Positions 28,522-36,496 of a stretch of 64,000 nt of DNA are shown piece by piece. The translations under genes and the position numbers were made by a program. The DNA comes from Mesosutterella porci (lineage in GTDB: Bacteria > Pseudomonadota > Gammaproteobacteria > Burkholderiales > Burkholderiaceae_F), in assembly GCF_022134585.1 (NCBI RefSeq), contig NZ_JAKNCT010000002.1, positions 124,001-188,000 on the forward strand, given 5' to 3'. Position 1 is the stretch's first letter, and every line of letters starts with the position of its first letter. Under the pieces are notes generated by a model. It made no database searches, was not told the DNA's origin, and worked only from the letters and a program-made list of their open reading frames with translations.

Positions 28522-28776
28522 AGAACCTGTTCAAGGTGATGCCCTTTTATGTCAAAAACGTGCTTGTCGAAGCCATAAGGGGCAGCCGTAGCCGATTGCT
28601 GTAGCAGTCGAACCAGTTCAGGGGAAAGAAGAAAGCCGAAGGTCTCGGGCAGGAACGGGGCCGAATTCGCTCCCAGATGAATCTCCTGAATGGATCGGAA
28701 TGGTTTTGGGTCCGAAGAGTGGGTTACCTGAAGGTCGGCAAACAGATGCGGGACATGCCGGAAAATGGAAAAAGAT
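28522..28776. other. Gene-free stretch after the transposase remnant
   Basis: No reading frame here has a recognisable product. The composition is intermediate between the GC-rich genome and the AT-rich segment that follows. It may be decayed mobile-element or former CRISPR-array DNA. Confidence 0.4.
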
Positions 28777-28805
28777 GAAACATCCCCACGCACGTGGGGA
28801 ATAGT
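28777..28805 (-). repeat. Solitary type I-E-like CRISPR repeat
   Basis: Read on the minus strand, this 28-29 nt element has the architecture of type I-E repeats: TTCCCC near the start, an 8-bp stem TCCCCACG paired with CGTGGGGA around a 2-nt loop, then ATGTTTC at the end. Only one copy is present. The positions where the next repeats would fall (about 61 nt away on either side) hold unrelated sequence. A stem-loop terminator for the upstream minus-strand gene is the main alternative, but no adjacent T-run follows the stem. Confidence 0.5.
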
Positions 28806-29014
28806 GTAGGGAGCTGAGCAACTTAATTTTTGTAGGTATGTGTGTCAGAGAAGATTTTGCAAATCGTGAGAAATCCTCTGATTAATCGCATAACTGAGAA
28901 CAATAGTGTTCACTAGAGGTGATGCTTAAAGAGCAATTGTGGTTTTTGAAATTAAACCTTCACAGTTGGCGCGAAAAGTTGCCAAAATGTTTGCATATCA
29001 GAGGTTGATTGTTC
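28806..29014 (-). promoter_or_regulatory. AT-rich leader-like segment with a boxA-like element
   Basis: This AT-rich block lies on the leader side of the solitary repeat (upstream on the minus strand). At 28935-28923 the minus strand reads TGCTCTTTAAGCA, a close match to the rrn boxA antitermination element (TGCTCTTTAACA). BoxA elements are known in leaders of some type I-E CRISPR arrays, where they protect long untranslated arrays from Rho. Together with the repeat this looks like a vestigial CRISPR leader. No cas genes are in the window. Confidence 0.4.
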
Positions 29015-31429
29015 TCACAGGAATTTTCCAGTGAGGCTTTGCGGCAAGGATTTGATGTAGGCCGGTGTCCCTTCTCCAACCAACCAGCCCCCCTCCGGCC
29101 CCCGCCCGCCGAGATCAATCACCCAGTCGCATGAGGCGATGATCTGTGGTTCGTGTTCAGTCAGCACGACGGTGTTGCCCGCATCGCAGAGCTTTTGGAA
29201 TATGGTTGAAAGCACCGCGATGTCCGACATATGAAGACCCATCGTGGGTTCGTCAAAAATGTAGAGGGTCCGCCCAACGTCCGGTCGTGCCAGTTCCGCG
29301 GCGATTTTGATTCTCTGGCACTCGCCGCCGGAAAGTGTGTAGGAAGGCTGGCCCAGATGAATATAGCTCAGCCCGACATCAGCAAGAGCCCGGAGTTTTC
29401 TCATGATGGCGGGTCTGGCCTTGAAGTGCTCCATGGCCTGCTCAACGGTGAGGTCTAGCACTTCGGCAATGTTCAAGCCCTTGTAGCGTACTTCAAGCGT
29501 CTCACTGTTGTAGCGGGTTCCGTGGCAGGTGTCGCAGGGAACGAACACATCGGGCAGCAGCTGCATTTTGATTTGTCGTATGCCCTCGCCCTGGCAGGTC
29601 TCGCACCGCCCGCCCGGAATGTTGAAACTGAACCGACCGGCCGCGTATCCTCGCTCCTTCGCCAGGGGCATTTCAGCGAACACTTCGCGGATGAGCTGGA
29701 AAAGGCCAAGGTACGATGCAGGGATCGAACGAGGTGTGCGCCCTATTGGAGACTGGTCGACCATGAGGGCCCGGCTGAAATTTTCAAGTCCCTCGATGCC
29801 GGCGCAGGCGACCGAGTCTGTGCCTTCGGCGTGGTTGAGCACCCGGGAAGCGGCCTTGTATAGAACGCTGTTGACCAGAGAAGATTTCCCGGAGCCGGAC
29901 AGCCCGGTGACAGCTGTGACGCAGCCCTCGGGGATCTGCACGCTGATGCCCTTCAGGTTATTTGCCCGGGCTTCGCGGATGGTGATCCAGGTCTTGCCCG
30001 GGGCGCGGGGCTTGTCCGGAAGCGGGATTTTTTTTCTGCCTGACAGAAAGGCTCCGGTAAGGGACGAAGGTGAGGCCATGACCTCCCTGAGTGTCCCGGC
30101 CGCGCAGATCCTTCCACCGTGCTCTCCGGCCCCGGGGCCCATATCCACCAGATAATCTGCCGCCTTCATGGTTTCTTCCCTGTGTTCCACCACGATGACG
30201 GTGTTGCCCTGGTCCCGCAGGCTGAGCAACGTGTTAATCAGCCGGTTGTTTTCAGCGGGATGAAGGCCCGCGGAGGGTTCGTCCAGAACATAAGTGACGC
30301 CGGAGAGCCGAGTGCTCAGTTGCGCGGCCAGGCGTATGCGCTGAGCTTCGCCCCGTGAAAGCGTGTCCAACGTTCTTGAGAGCGAAAGGTAGCCGAGGCC
30401 CGCTTGAATGAGGAATCCTGCCCTGGCCTTTATTTCCTGAAGCACGGGATCGGCGATGGCGGCCCGCGCATCTTCGAACTTCAGGGTTTCAAAGAAAGCT
30501 CCGAAGTCTGACAGGGTGCGGGACAGTAGAGCGGGGTAGTTCGGGCCTTTCGGGGAGCCAAGAAAAACGTGCAGCGCAGCCTCTCGATCCCCTGGGGCCG
30601 CTTCTGCCGGAGCCGCTTGAGGGCTCAGCGAAGAAAAGAGGGAAGGCTCGAGCCTGGAGAAGGAGAAGTCGCATTCCGGGCAGCTGTAATTTGTGGAAAA
30701 GCGCAGCTCTTCGCCCGTTCTGTAGTGCATGACTCCGACCTTGCCGCCCGAGAGGCTGGCGGCGAGCTCCAGGCTCTCGCTCAGCCTTGCCCGGGAGCCC
30801 GGGCGGAGTTTGAGGCGGTCGACGACAATGTCCAAGCGGCCGGGAGGCGATGCGGTAAAGCTTTCAGAGTTGATTTCGTGAAGGAGCGTGATGGTGCTGT
30901 CGACGCGGAATCGCTGGAAGCCAAGGGAAGCCATGCGGCGGAAGAACTCGGGAAAATCGAAGCCGGTGCCGAAGGCGACCGGTGAGAGCACAAGCACTGG
31001 CGTTTCCTGAGGCCATTCGAGAATTCTGGAGGCCATGGAGGAAATCGGAGTGGCCTTAAGTTCGATGCCGTGGATCGGGCAGCACGGGGTGCCGGCCCTG
31101 GCAAAAAGCAGTCTCAGGAGTTCCGCGATTCCCGTGGAGGTTGCGACGCTTGACAAGGGGGAGCCACCCTTGGTGAGTTGCCGCACCGCAATTGTGGGCG
31201 AGAGCCCATCGATGGAGTCGACGTCGGGGCGCGGCAGCAGCGTGAAAAACTGCCTGGCGAATCCCGTGACCCCTTCCAAAAAGCGCCTCTGCCCTTCGGC
31301 GTAGATAGTGTCAAAGGCCAGTGAGCTCTTTCCGGAGCCTGAGGGACCCGTGATGACGATTAGCCGGCCCTGAGGCAGGTCGTGGGAGATGTTCTTGAGG
31401 TTGTGGGTTCTGGCGCCGAAAATCTGCAT
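29015..31429 (-). CDS. UvrA-like excinuclease ATPase, shortened
   Basis: DNA-damage-recognition ABC ATPase related to UvrA. It has 804 residues against about 940 for canonical UvrA. Present: Walker A GPSGSGKSS (28-36), the UvrB-binding region up to VVDRLKLRPG, the first half of a zinc module (CPECDFSF, about 250), second Walker A GLSGSGKSS (about 505), the zinc finger CETCQGEG ... CDTCHGTRYN, and signature LSGGECQRI (about 701). Missing: the block that in UvrA runs from the ACPxCxGLG cysteines through the CxGxRL motif, roughly 130 residues, replaced by an Ala/Pro-rich patch. The first ABC signature reads LSRGEAQRI instead of LSGGEAQRI. The locus near ssb is the usual uvrA position, so this may be the lineage's divergent UvrA or a UvrA2-like paralogue. 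Confidence 0.8.
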   Translation of the reverse strand: MQIFGARTHNLKNISHDLPQGRLIVITGPSGSGKSSLAFDTIYAEGQRRFLEGVTGFARQFFTLLPRPDVDSIDGLSPTIAVRQLTKGGSPLSSVATSTGIAELLRLLFARAGTPCCPIHGIELKATPISSMASRILEWPQETPVLVLSPVAFGTGFDFPEFFRRMASLGFQRFRVDSTITLLHEINSESFTASPPGRLDIVVDRLKLRPGSRARLSESLELAASLSGGKVGVMHYRTGEELRFSTNYSCPECDFSFSRLEPSLFSSLSPQAAPAEAAPGDREAALHVFLGSPKGPNYPALLSRTLSDFGAFFETLKFEDARAAIADPVLQEIKARAGFLIQAGLGYLSLSRTLDTLSRGEAQRIRLAAQLSTRLSGVTYVLDEPSAGLHPAENNRLINTLLSLRDQGNTVIVVEHREETMKAADYLVDMGPGAGEHGGRICAAGTLREVMASPSSLTGAFLSGRKKIPLPDKPRAPGKTWITIREARANNLKGISVQIPEGCVTAVTGLSGSGKSSLVNSVLYKAASRVLNHAEGTDSVACAGIEGLENFSRALMVDQSPIGRTPRSIPASYLGLFQLIREVFAEMPLAKERGYAAGRFSFNIPGGRCETCQGEGIRQIKMQLLPDVFVPCDTCHGTRYNSETLEVRYKGLNIAEVLDLTVEQAMEHFKARPAIMRKLRALADVGLSYIHLGQPSYTLSGGECQRIKIAAELARPDVGRTLYIFDEPTMGLHMSDIAVLSTIFQKLCDAGNTVVLTEHEPQIIASCDWVIDLGGRGPEGGWLVGEGTPAYIKSLPQSLTGKFL

Positions 31430-31435
31430 GGACGT

Positions 31436-32803
31436 TCAAGCCTCCCGGGCTCTAGCCTGCTGCTCGAGGATCCGGTTGCGCAGGCATTCATAAACAGGCC
31501 GCGTGCCGGTCGCGTCTGCGATCCAGCCGGAGATGAGCGACGCGGCCACAATGACGGGGAAGCTCGACCAAGCTCCGGTCATCTCCAGCAGCAGCGCCGC
31601 CGCGCAAAGCGGCGTCCTTACGACGGCGGAAAAAAATCCCGCGATGCAGGCCGCCATGGCGGTGCCGTACTGGGGTTCTGAAATGAGTCCGAAAAACAGC
31701 AGCGCTTTGGCGCAGGCAGAGCCCGCGACGGCTCCCGCCATGAGAATAGGCATCAGGATGCCGCCTGAAGCTCCGGAGGCGAAGCTCAGGCAGGAAAAAG
31801 CCGATTTTACGAGAAAGAGAACGGCAAGCGAGGCAAGCGTGAGGCTGGTCATTTCAAGTCCAACCTGCGACGGCCCGAAGCCGACGAGGACCGTGGGGTA
31901 GGCGTAGAGAAGGGCGCCGGAGAAGAAAAAGGGCAGGGCGAGGCGCTTCCAGCCGGTTAACTGAGTGCAGCGGTCCTCCCACAGGGTGCAGCCGATCAGC
32001 GCCCGGCTGTAGGCGGCTCCTAGCGCCCCCATGAGGCAGGAGGACGGCAGGATTATCCAGGTCTGCCCCAGAGAGAGGATTTCAAGCCTCGAGAAAGGCA
32101 TGACCAGGGGCAGGTTCAGAATGCCGCTCACAGAAGCCCAGGCCGTCAGGGCGGCGATGAAGAGGAACAGGAACATGCGCCGGTCGAGCACGATGCGCAT
32201 GTCTTCGATCGCGAAAAGTACGCCCGCGATCGGGGAGGAGAAGGCGGAGGTCATGCCGGCCACGGCCCCGCCGCTGAGATAGCGGTGCATGTCCTGGGCG
32301 TGCCGGCCGTGGAAGAAGCTGCCCACGCCGACGCCTATGGCTGCTCCCATCTGAATGCAGGGTCCTTCCCTGCCCACTGACAAGCCGGCTGTGAGCGAAG
32401 TAAGCGTGGCGAGAAATTTGGCCGCGAGCACGCGGTACCAGATCATGGGAGGGTACTTGCCCGCCTGGGCGAGCTCCACTTGGGGGATGCCGCTGCCCCC
32501 GATCATGGGTTCGATCCTGAGCAGCAGTCCCGACAGAAGGCAAAGCGCCGCGAGACACGCCGCGATGATGGCCAGCCCCCTCCATCCCATATCGAGCCAT
32601 TGCGTCGCCCTTTGGACGGAGGTGGCGTTGAGGGTTGAGTACGCGAGCCGGAAGATGCCTATGGTGAGGCCCGAAAAAAGTCCTATTGCGACGGCCTGAA
32701 GGACAAGCCCGATCGCCCCGACTGCGCCAAGCAGCTGGGATTCGCGGAACTGGTGCCGCAGGTCTTCGGTGAGCGGCGTGCGCTCGGGTAGGATGGGTTT
32801 CAT
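31436..32803 (-). CDS. CLC-family chloride channel/antiporter
   Basis: Integral membrane protein of 455 residues with about ten or more hydrophobic helices. CLC selectivity-filter motifs are GSGIPQVE (about 108-115), GREGPCIQMGAAIG (about 148-161, with the gating Glu) and GASGGILMPILMAGA (about 345-359, replacing the common GGIFAP). The gating Glu suggests H+/Cl- exchange rather than a fluoride-type exporter. It is 6 nt upstream of the uvrA-like gene on the same strand. It takes the place of the MFS transporter that often separates uvrA and ssb in Burkholderiales. Confidence 0.88.
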   Translation of the reverse strand: MKPILPERTPLTEDLRHQFRESQLLGAVGAIGLVLQAVAIGLFSGLTIGIFRLAYSTLNATSVQRATQWLDMGWRGLAIIAACLAALCLLSGLLLRIEPMIGGSGIPQVELAQAGKYPPMIWYRVLAAKFLATLTSLTAGLSVGREGPCIQMGAAIGVGVGSFFHGRHAQDMHRYLSGGAVAGMTSAFSSPIAGVLFAIEDMRIVLDRRMFLFLFIAALTAWASVSGILNLPLVMPFSRLEILSLGQTWIILPSSCLMGALGAAYSRALIGCTLWEDRCTQLTGWKRLALPFFFSGALLYAYPTVLVGFGPSQVGLEMTSLTLASLAVLFLVKSAFSCLSFASGASGGILMPILMAGAVAGSACAKALLFFGLISEPQYGTAMAACIAGFFSAVVRTPLCAAALLLEMTGAWSSFPVIVAASLISGWIADATGTRPVYECLRNRILEQQARAREA

Positions 32804-32869
32804 GGAAAAAAGTTGACGGCGGCCTCAGAGCAGGGATGATAAGGCAGCCGCATCCGGGGCGAAAGGGCG

Positions 32870-32897
32870 GCGGTTTAAAATTCGATTTTTAAACTGC
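32870..32897. promoter_or_regulatory. Inverted repeat in the clc-ssb divergent region
   Basis: GCGGTTTAAAA (32870-32880) and TTTTAAACTGC (32887-32897) form an 11-bp arm pair (one G-T) with a 6-nt spacer. A perfect TATAAT at 32920-32925 lies 70 nt before the ssb start and is a probable -10. The palindrome sits where the -35 and upstream region would be, so it may be an operator. No LexA-type CTGT-N8-ACAG box is visible. Confidence 0.4.
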
Positions 32898-32994
32898 GGG
32901 ATTTTCCCCACAACGCTCATATAATTCCCTGCATGGTCCTCCCGAGCAAACAGGACGGCCTGCTTCATTTTTATCACGTGTACGAGAGAAAACT

Positions 32995-33483
32995 ATGGCA
33001 TCAGTAAACAAAGTCATTCTGCTAGGCCGCCTTGGCCGGGATCCCGAGACGCGCTATGCGTCGGAAGGCGGCACCCCCATATGCCATCTGGCCGTTGCGA
33101 CCTCTCGGCGCTACAAGGACCGCGACGGAAACCGCAGGGAGGAGACCGAGTGGCACAACGTCGTCCTGTTCGGCCGTTCCGCTGAAATCGCGCAGCAGTA
33201 CCTTCAGAAGGGTAGCGAAGTCTATATAGAAGGCCGCCTGCGCACCCGCAGCTACGAAAAGGACGGTGTTAAAAGATATTCAACAGAGATTATTGGAGAG
33301 TCCATGCAGCTTGGCGCCCGCGCCAACGCCGGCTCGGCGCCCTCTCAGAGCGATGCGCCCGCGGGATTCGAGTCCGCACAGCGCCAGAATTTGAATCCGC
33401 CGCACGCGGCCCCCGCTGCTGCGCCGAAGCCTGCGGCTCCGGTCAGTGACGTGGACAGCCTGGACGAGGACATCCCCTTCTAA
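32995..33483 (+). CDS. ssb: Single-stranded DNA-binding protein
   Basis: Homotetrameric OB-fold protein essential for replication and repair. It has 162 residues. The OB fold spans about 1-110 ([56 protein letters not shown]). A disordered Gln/Pro/Ala linker leads to the acidic tip DSLDEDIPF that recruits partner proteins. The tip ends in DIPF, as in E. coli. Confidence 0.98.
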   Translation: MASVNKVILLGRLGRDPETRYASEGGTPICHLAVATSRRYKDRDGNRREETEWHNVVLFGRSAEIAQQYLQKGSEVYIEGRLRTRSYEKDGVKRYSTEIIGESMQLGARANAGSAPSQSDAPAGFESAQRQNLNPPHAAPAAAPKPAAPVSDVDSLDEDIPF

Positions 33484-33511
33484 GGAAAGACGCTCCTCCG
33501 CGGCGAACACA

Positions 33512-33543
33512 CCCCCGCCGGATCAGGGCGGGGGAATTTTTTT
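33512..33543 (+). terminator. Intrinsic terminator of ssb
   Basis: CCCCCGCC (33512-33519) pairs with GGCGGGGG (33527-33534) across a 7-nt loop, followed after AA by a T7 run. A second GC-rich hairpin (about 33544-33577) lies between it and the uspA stop and may serve the opposite strand. Confidence 0.9.
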
Positions 33544-33585
33544 GCCTGCGCCCGCCGCCGGGCGCGGGCGGCAGGCATCAGGGTC

Positions 33586-34509
33586 TCAGGCCGCGTCGGG
33601 GGGCGTGGAATCCCCGGCCCGGATGATGAGCAGCGGAACGTTGCCTTCGGCAGCGATATGGGTGGCGGTGGAGCCCATGACGGCCGACTTGAACCGGGTG
33701 TAGCCGTGGGAGCCCATCACCAGGATGTCCAGCTTGCTCTTCTTGGCGTAAGCCGCAATCTCATCGCTCGGGTTGCCGACCAGGCAGACCTCCTTGGGCG
33801 TGATGCCTGCATTGGCAAACAGCGGGCGCAGCGGCGAAACAGTTTCGGCGAATTCTTTTTTCTGCAGCTCTAGGATCTCGTCCTCGGAGAGCGCGGGCAG
33901 GGCCATGCCGGCCATGTCGGGCATGACGGCGCCCGCATAGTCGTTCACCACGTTGATCAGGAAAAAGCTCGCATCTTTGCCGAACAGCGCACGGTCCTTG
34001 AGGACGTGGTCGACTGCGGCCTGGCCGTATTTGGAGCCGTCGACGGCGATGCCGACTCTCAGGGCATCGGTGGTCGGAGACTCTTTGCCGCGCAGCAGCA
34101 ACACGGGGCACTTGGTGCGGGCGAGCACGCCTGTGGTGACCGAGCCGAGGAAGAGCCCCTTGAGAGGCGTGAGACCGCGCGAACCCATTACGATGAGGTC
34201 GGCGCCGAGCTTTTCAGCTTCGGCTGCGATCTTTTCGTCCGGCGCTCCAACGGCGAAATTTTCCGCCACTTCGATGCCGTTGCGTTTAAGGGATTTCTTC
34301 GCGACTTCAAAAACCTTGTCAGCCTCTTCCTTGTAGTACTTGTCTAGCGCCTCGCGGCCCACCAGGCGGCTTGCCCGGGCCGGCAGAGGCACCTGCACGT
34401 TCAGGAGCTCGATTTTGGGATTGGTCCCAAGAAGCGTTGTGCGTGAAGCGACAAAGTCGATGGCGTTTTTGCTGTACTCGCTGCCATCAATCGGGAGCAG
34501 GATCTTCAT
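33586..34509 (-). CDS. Tandem-domain universal stress protein
   Basis: Cytoplasmic UspA-family protein of 307 residues made of two Usp domains. Domain 1 (about 1-142) begins MKILLPIDGSEYSKNA and ends with the ATP-binding-type GSRGLTPLKGLFLGSVTTGVL. Domain 2 (about 150-295) has VGIAVDGSKYGQAA and GSHGYTRFKSAVMGSTATHI. In the first domain GSRG-9x-GS(V/T) matches ATP-binding Usps; the second matches less exactly. A second, single-domain Usp lies at 35508-35942, with tcdA between. Confidence 0.9.
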   Translation of the reverse strand: MKILLPIDGSEYSKNAIDFVASRTTLLGTNPKIELLNVQVPLPARASRLVGREALDKYYKEEADKVFEVAKKSLKRNGIEVAENFAVGAPDEKIAAEAEKLGADLIVMGSRGLTPLKGLFLGSVTTGVLARTKCPVLLLRGKESPTTDALRVGIAVDGSKYGQAAVDHVLKDRALFGKDASFFLINVVNDYAGAVMPDMAGMALPALSEDEILELQKKEFAETVSPLRPLFANAGITPKEVCLVGNPSDEIAAYAKKSKLDILVMGSHGYTRFKSAVMGSTATHIAAEGNVPLLIIRAGDSTPPDAA

Positions 34510-34701
34510 ATGTGGCCTCTTTAATCTGTCTGCGGGATCCGCAAACTGAGTCCGGTAAAGAACAGAACCCGGCCTTAAATCCCTTGCAGCGCCGGGTTCA
34601 GGCTTAATATCACTTTACCGCAACTAAAAGCAGTTGCGCTACATTTCTTCCGGCTGCTTTCCGTCCCGGAACAGCATGCCGGCAGCCACAGGAACGAACC
34701 C
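34510..34701. promoter_or_regulatory. Divergent region between uspA and tcdA with two inverted repeats
   Basis: GAACCCGGC (34565-34573) pairs with GCCGGGTTC (34591-34599), and CGCAACT (34619-34625) with AGTTGCG (34632-34638). Neither is followed by a T-run on a strand that would terminate a neighbouring gene, so they are more likely operators or leader structures. A TAATAT at 34605-34610 could be a -10 for tcdA. Confidence 0.3.
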
Positions 34702-35490
34702 ATGGGAACAACAACAGACAAGAGGCGGTTCGGCGGCATCGAAAGGGTGTACGGCCCCGCTGCCGCTCATTATTTTCAGCAGGCGCACGTCATCGTAGTC
34801 GGCATGGGCGGCGTCGGATCCTGGGCGACCGAGGCGCTGGCGAGGGCCGGCGTCGGCCGCCTTACCCTGGTCGACGGCGACGTCAGCGAGGAGAGCAACA
34901 CGAACCGCCAGTGCCACGCCCTCGACGGGGCCTACGGACGCCCCAAAGCAGAGCTGATGGCCGAGCGCGTCCGGCTGATCAACCCGGACTGCCGGGTGCA
35001 GGGGCTCTGCACAGTGCTTGAAGCGGATCGCATCGACGAGCAGCTGCCCCTGGCCGACGTGCTGATTGATGCCATCGACTCCCTACGCGCCAAGGCCGCC
35101 CTGATTGCCTGGGGCCACGGCAGGGGACTTTTCACGGTGACGAGCGGGGGAGGGGCGGGTCGGGTTGATCCTGGGAAAATCCAGGCAGCCGATGTGGCAG
35201 ACGTCAGGTCCGACCCCCTCGTCGCGGCGCTGAGGCGCGAGCTGCGGTCGCGGTACGGCTTTCCCCGGGGAAGCGCGAAGGGCCGCTCCGAGCGCTTTCA
35301 CGTCACGGCGGTTTTCTCCACGGAGCCCCTGCGCAAGCTCCCGCCGGAGGAGGCGGCGAAGCTTCCCCAGGGCGCGGGCCTGGGCACCGTCATGACGGTG
35401 ACGGCCAGCTTCGGGCTGAGGCTCGCCTCTCTGGTGCTTGGTGAACTGGCGGCTCGGGCTCGCGCCGGGGCACCCCGAAACCAGGCCTGA
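34702..35490 (+). CDS. tcdA: tRNA threonylcarbamoyladenosine dehydratase
   Basis: E1-like enzyme that cyclises t6A37 to ct6A37 in ANN-decoding tRNAs, using ATP. It has 262 residues. RRFGGIERVYG near the start is the TcdA signature, followed by the nucleotide-binding VVGMGGVGSWATEALARAGVG (about 31-51), LVDGDVSEESNTNRQ (about 57-71) and DVLIDAIDSLRAKAALI. The C-terminus GLGTVMTVTASFGLRLAS matches the family. Its neighbours are stress proteins, with no obvious shared pathway. Confidence 0.94.
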   Translation: MGTTTDKRRFGGIERVYGPAAAHYFQQAHVIVVGMGGVGSWATEALARAGVGRLTLVDGDVSEESNTNRQCHALDGAYGRPKAELMAERVRLINPDCRVQGLCTVLEADRIDEQLPLADVLIDAIDSLRAKAALIAWGHGRGLFTVTSGGGAGRVDPGKIQAADVADVRSDPLVAALRRELRSRYGFPRGSAKGRSERFHVTAVFSTEPLRKLPPEEAAKLPQGAGLGTVMTVTASFGLRLASLVLGELAARARAGAPRNQA

Positions 35491-35507
35491 GAAGGAGGAA
35501 AGACGAC

Positions 35508-35942
35508 ATGTTTAAAAAAATTCTTGCAACAACGGACGGCTCGGAGCTTGCCCAGAAGGGCATCGACCAGGCTATGAAGCTTGCGAAGCAGCTTGGGGCG
35601 CAGCTTTTGGTGGTCTCGGCCGAGGAGCCCTATTCGTATGCGAACGTAACGGCCTACAGGCCCGAGAGCTTCGAGTCCTACAACGACCGCGTGAAGGCGG
35701 AAACCGCAGAAAGGCTCGAGGAGGCCAGGCGGCTTGCGGAGCGCAACGGTATGACCGCGGAGTTCCTGCCGGTCAAGGGCAATACGCCTGCCGAGGCTAT
35801 TCTGGAGGCGTGCCGCAGCCGCGGCTGCGACCTCATCGTCATGGCGACCCACGGGCGAAGCGGGCTGTCGGCCGTGCTCTTGGGCAGCGTGACGGCCAAG
35901 GTCATCAAGGAGTCTCCGGTGCCCGTCCTCGTCGTCCGTTGA
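35508..35942 (+). CDS. Universal stress protein, single domain
   Basis: UspA-family protein of 144 residues. MFKKILATTDGSELAQKGIDQA at the N-terminus and GCDLIVMATHGRSGLSAVLLGSVTAKVIKESPVPVLVVR at the C-terminus give the ATP-binding G-2x-G-9x-G(S) pattern (THGRSGLSAVLLGSV). A GAAGGAGGAAAG Shine-Dalgarno precedes the start and it lies 17 nt after tcdA, so the two are probably co-transcribed. Confidence 0.92.
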   Translation: MFKKILATTDGSELAQKGIDQAMKLAKQLGAQLLVVSAEEPYSYANVTAYRPESFESYNDRVKAETAERLEEARRLAERNGMTAEFLPVKGNTPAEAILEACRSRGCDLIVMATHGRSGLSAVLLGSVTAKVIKESPVPVLVVR

Positions 35943-36087
35943 AAGTCCCGCCGGCCGACACGGCGGGTGTGCGGGCGCTTCGCCGCGCGCCGAGCTCCTC
36001 GGCTGAATGTGGGATAATATAAACTTTGCGCTACAGGGCCTTTCCTTTAGCTGGGGGCTTCTTTTAACAGAAAGGATGAAAGAGAAC

Positions 36088-36489
36088 ATGGCGGATTTGA
36101 GCGGACTCAAGGCAGAGATGGATGCCGGCAACCTTTTCGAGGAAAAAATCATTTCTGACCGCAAGGTTGGAACGATTCGCGTGCTGACGCCCGTCAAGGC
36201 CGACGGCACGGCCGACGCCTCGAGGACTCCGGTTTTCATGGGTGAGGTTCAGATCATGACCCACATGGGGGCGCTGCCGATCAGCTTCGAGATCAAGGCC
36301 GGCACGCTCGCCGAGGCCGTGGCGTCCTACGGGGAGGCCGCCAAGCAGGGCGTCGAGGACACGCTCAAGAGGCTTGAGGATCTCCGCGAGCAGGCCGCGC
36401 ACCGCATCGTGACTCCCGGTACGGAGGGCTTCCAGGTTCCTCCTCAGGGCGGCAGCGGCATCTCCGGCAGCGGCCTGGTTGGCCTCTGA
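36088..36489 (+). CDS. Conserved-type hypothetical protein
   Basis: About 133 residues with the start at 36088 (MADLSGLKAEMDAGNLFEEK). AAGGA lies 10-14 nt upstream; an ATG at 36076 would add four residues. No signal peptide or membrane segment. The middle is beta-rich (GTIRVLTPVKADG, VFMGEVQIMTHMGALPISFEIKAG), followed by an amphipathic helix (AVASYGEAAKQGVEDTLKRLEDLREQAAHRI) and a Gly/Ser-rich tail. I do not recognise the family. A TATAAT-like word (GGATAATATAAAC, 36011-36023) about 70 nt upstream may be its promoter. The kinase-like gene follows 7 nt later. Confidence 0.65.
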   Translation: MADLSGLKAEMDAGNLFEEKIISDRKVGTIRVLTPVKADGTADASRTPVFMGEVQIMTHMGALPISFEIKAGTLAEAVASYGEAAKQGVEDTLKRLEDLREQAAHRIVTPGTEGFQVPPQGGSGISGSGLVGL

Positions 36490-36496
36490 TCGCCGA

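Noticed and set aside
28464-28793. 109-codon minus-strand frame beside the transposase remnant
   Set aside because: It overlaps the remnant and the CRISPR-like repeat and has no recognisable protein features.
28700-28880. Further CRISPR repeats around the solitary one
   Set aside because: Sequences one repeat-spacer unit away on either side do not match, so no array is claimed.
29014-29035. Palindrome CTCAC-A-GGAA-TT-TTCC-A-GTGAG at the end of the uvrA-like gene as a terminator
   Set aside because: It spans the stop codon and is not followed by a T-run on the minus strand.
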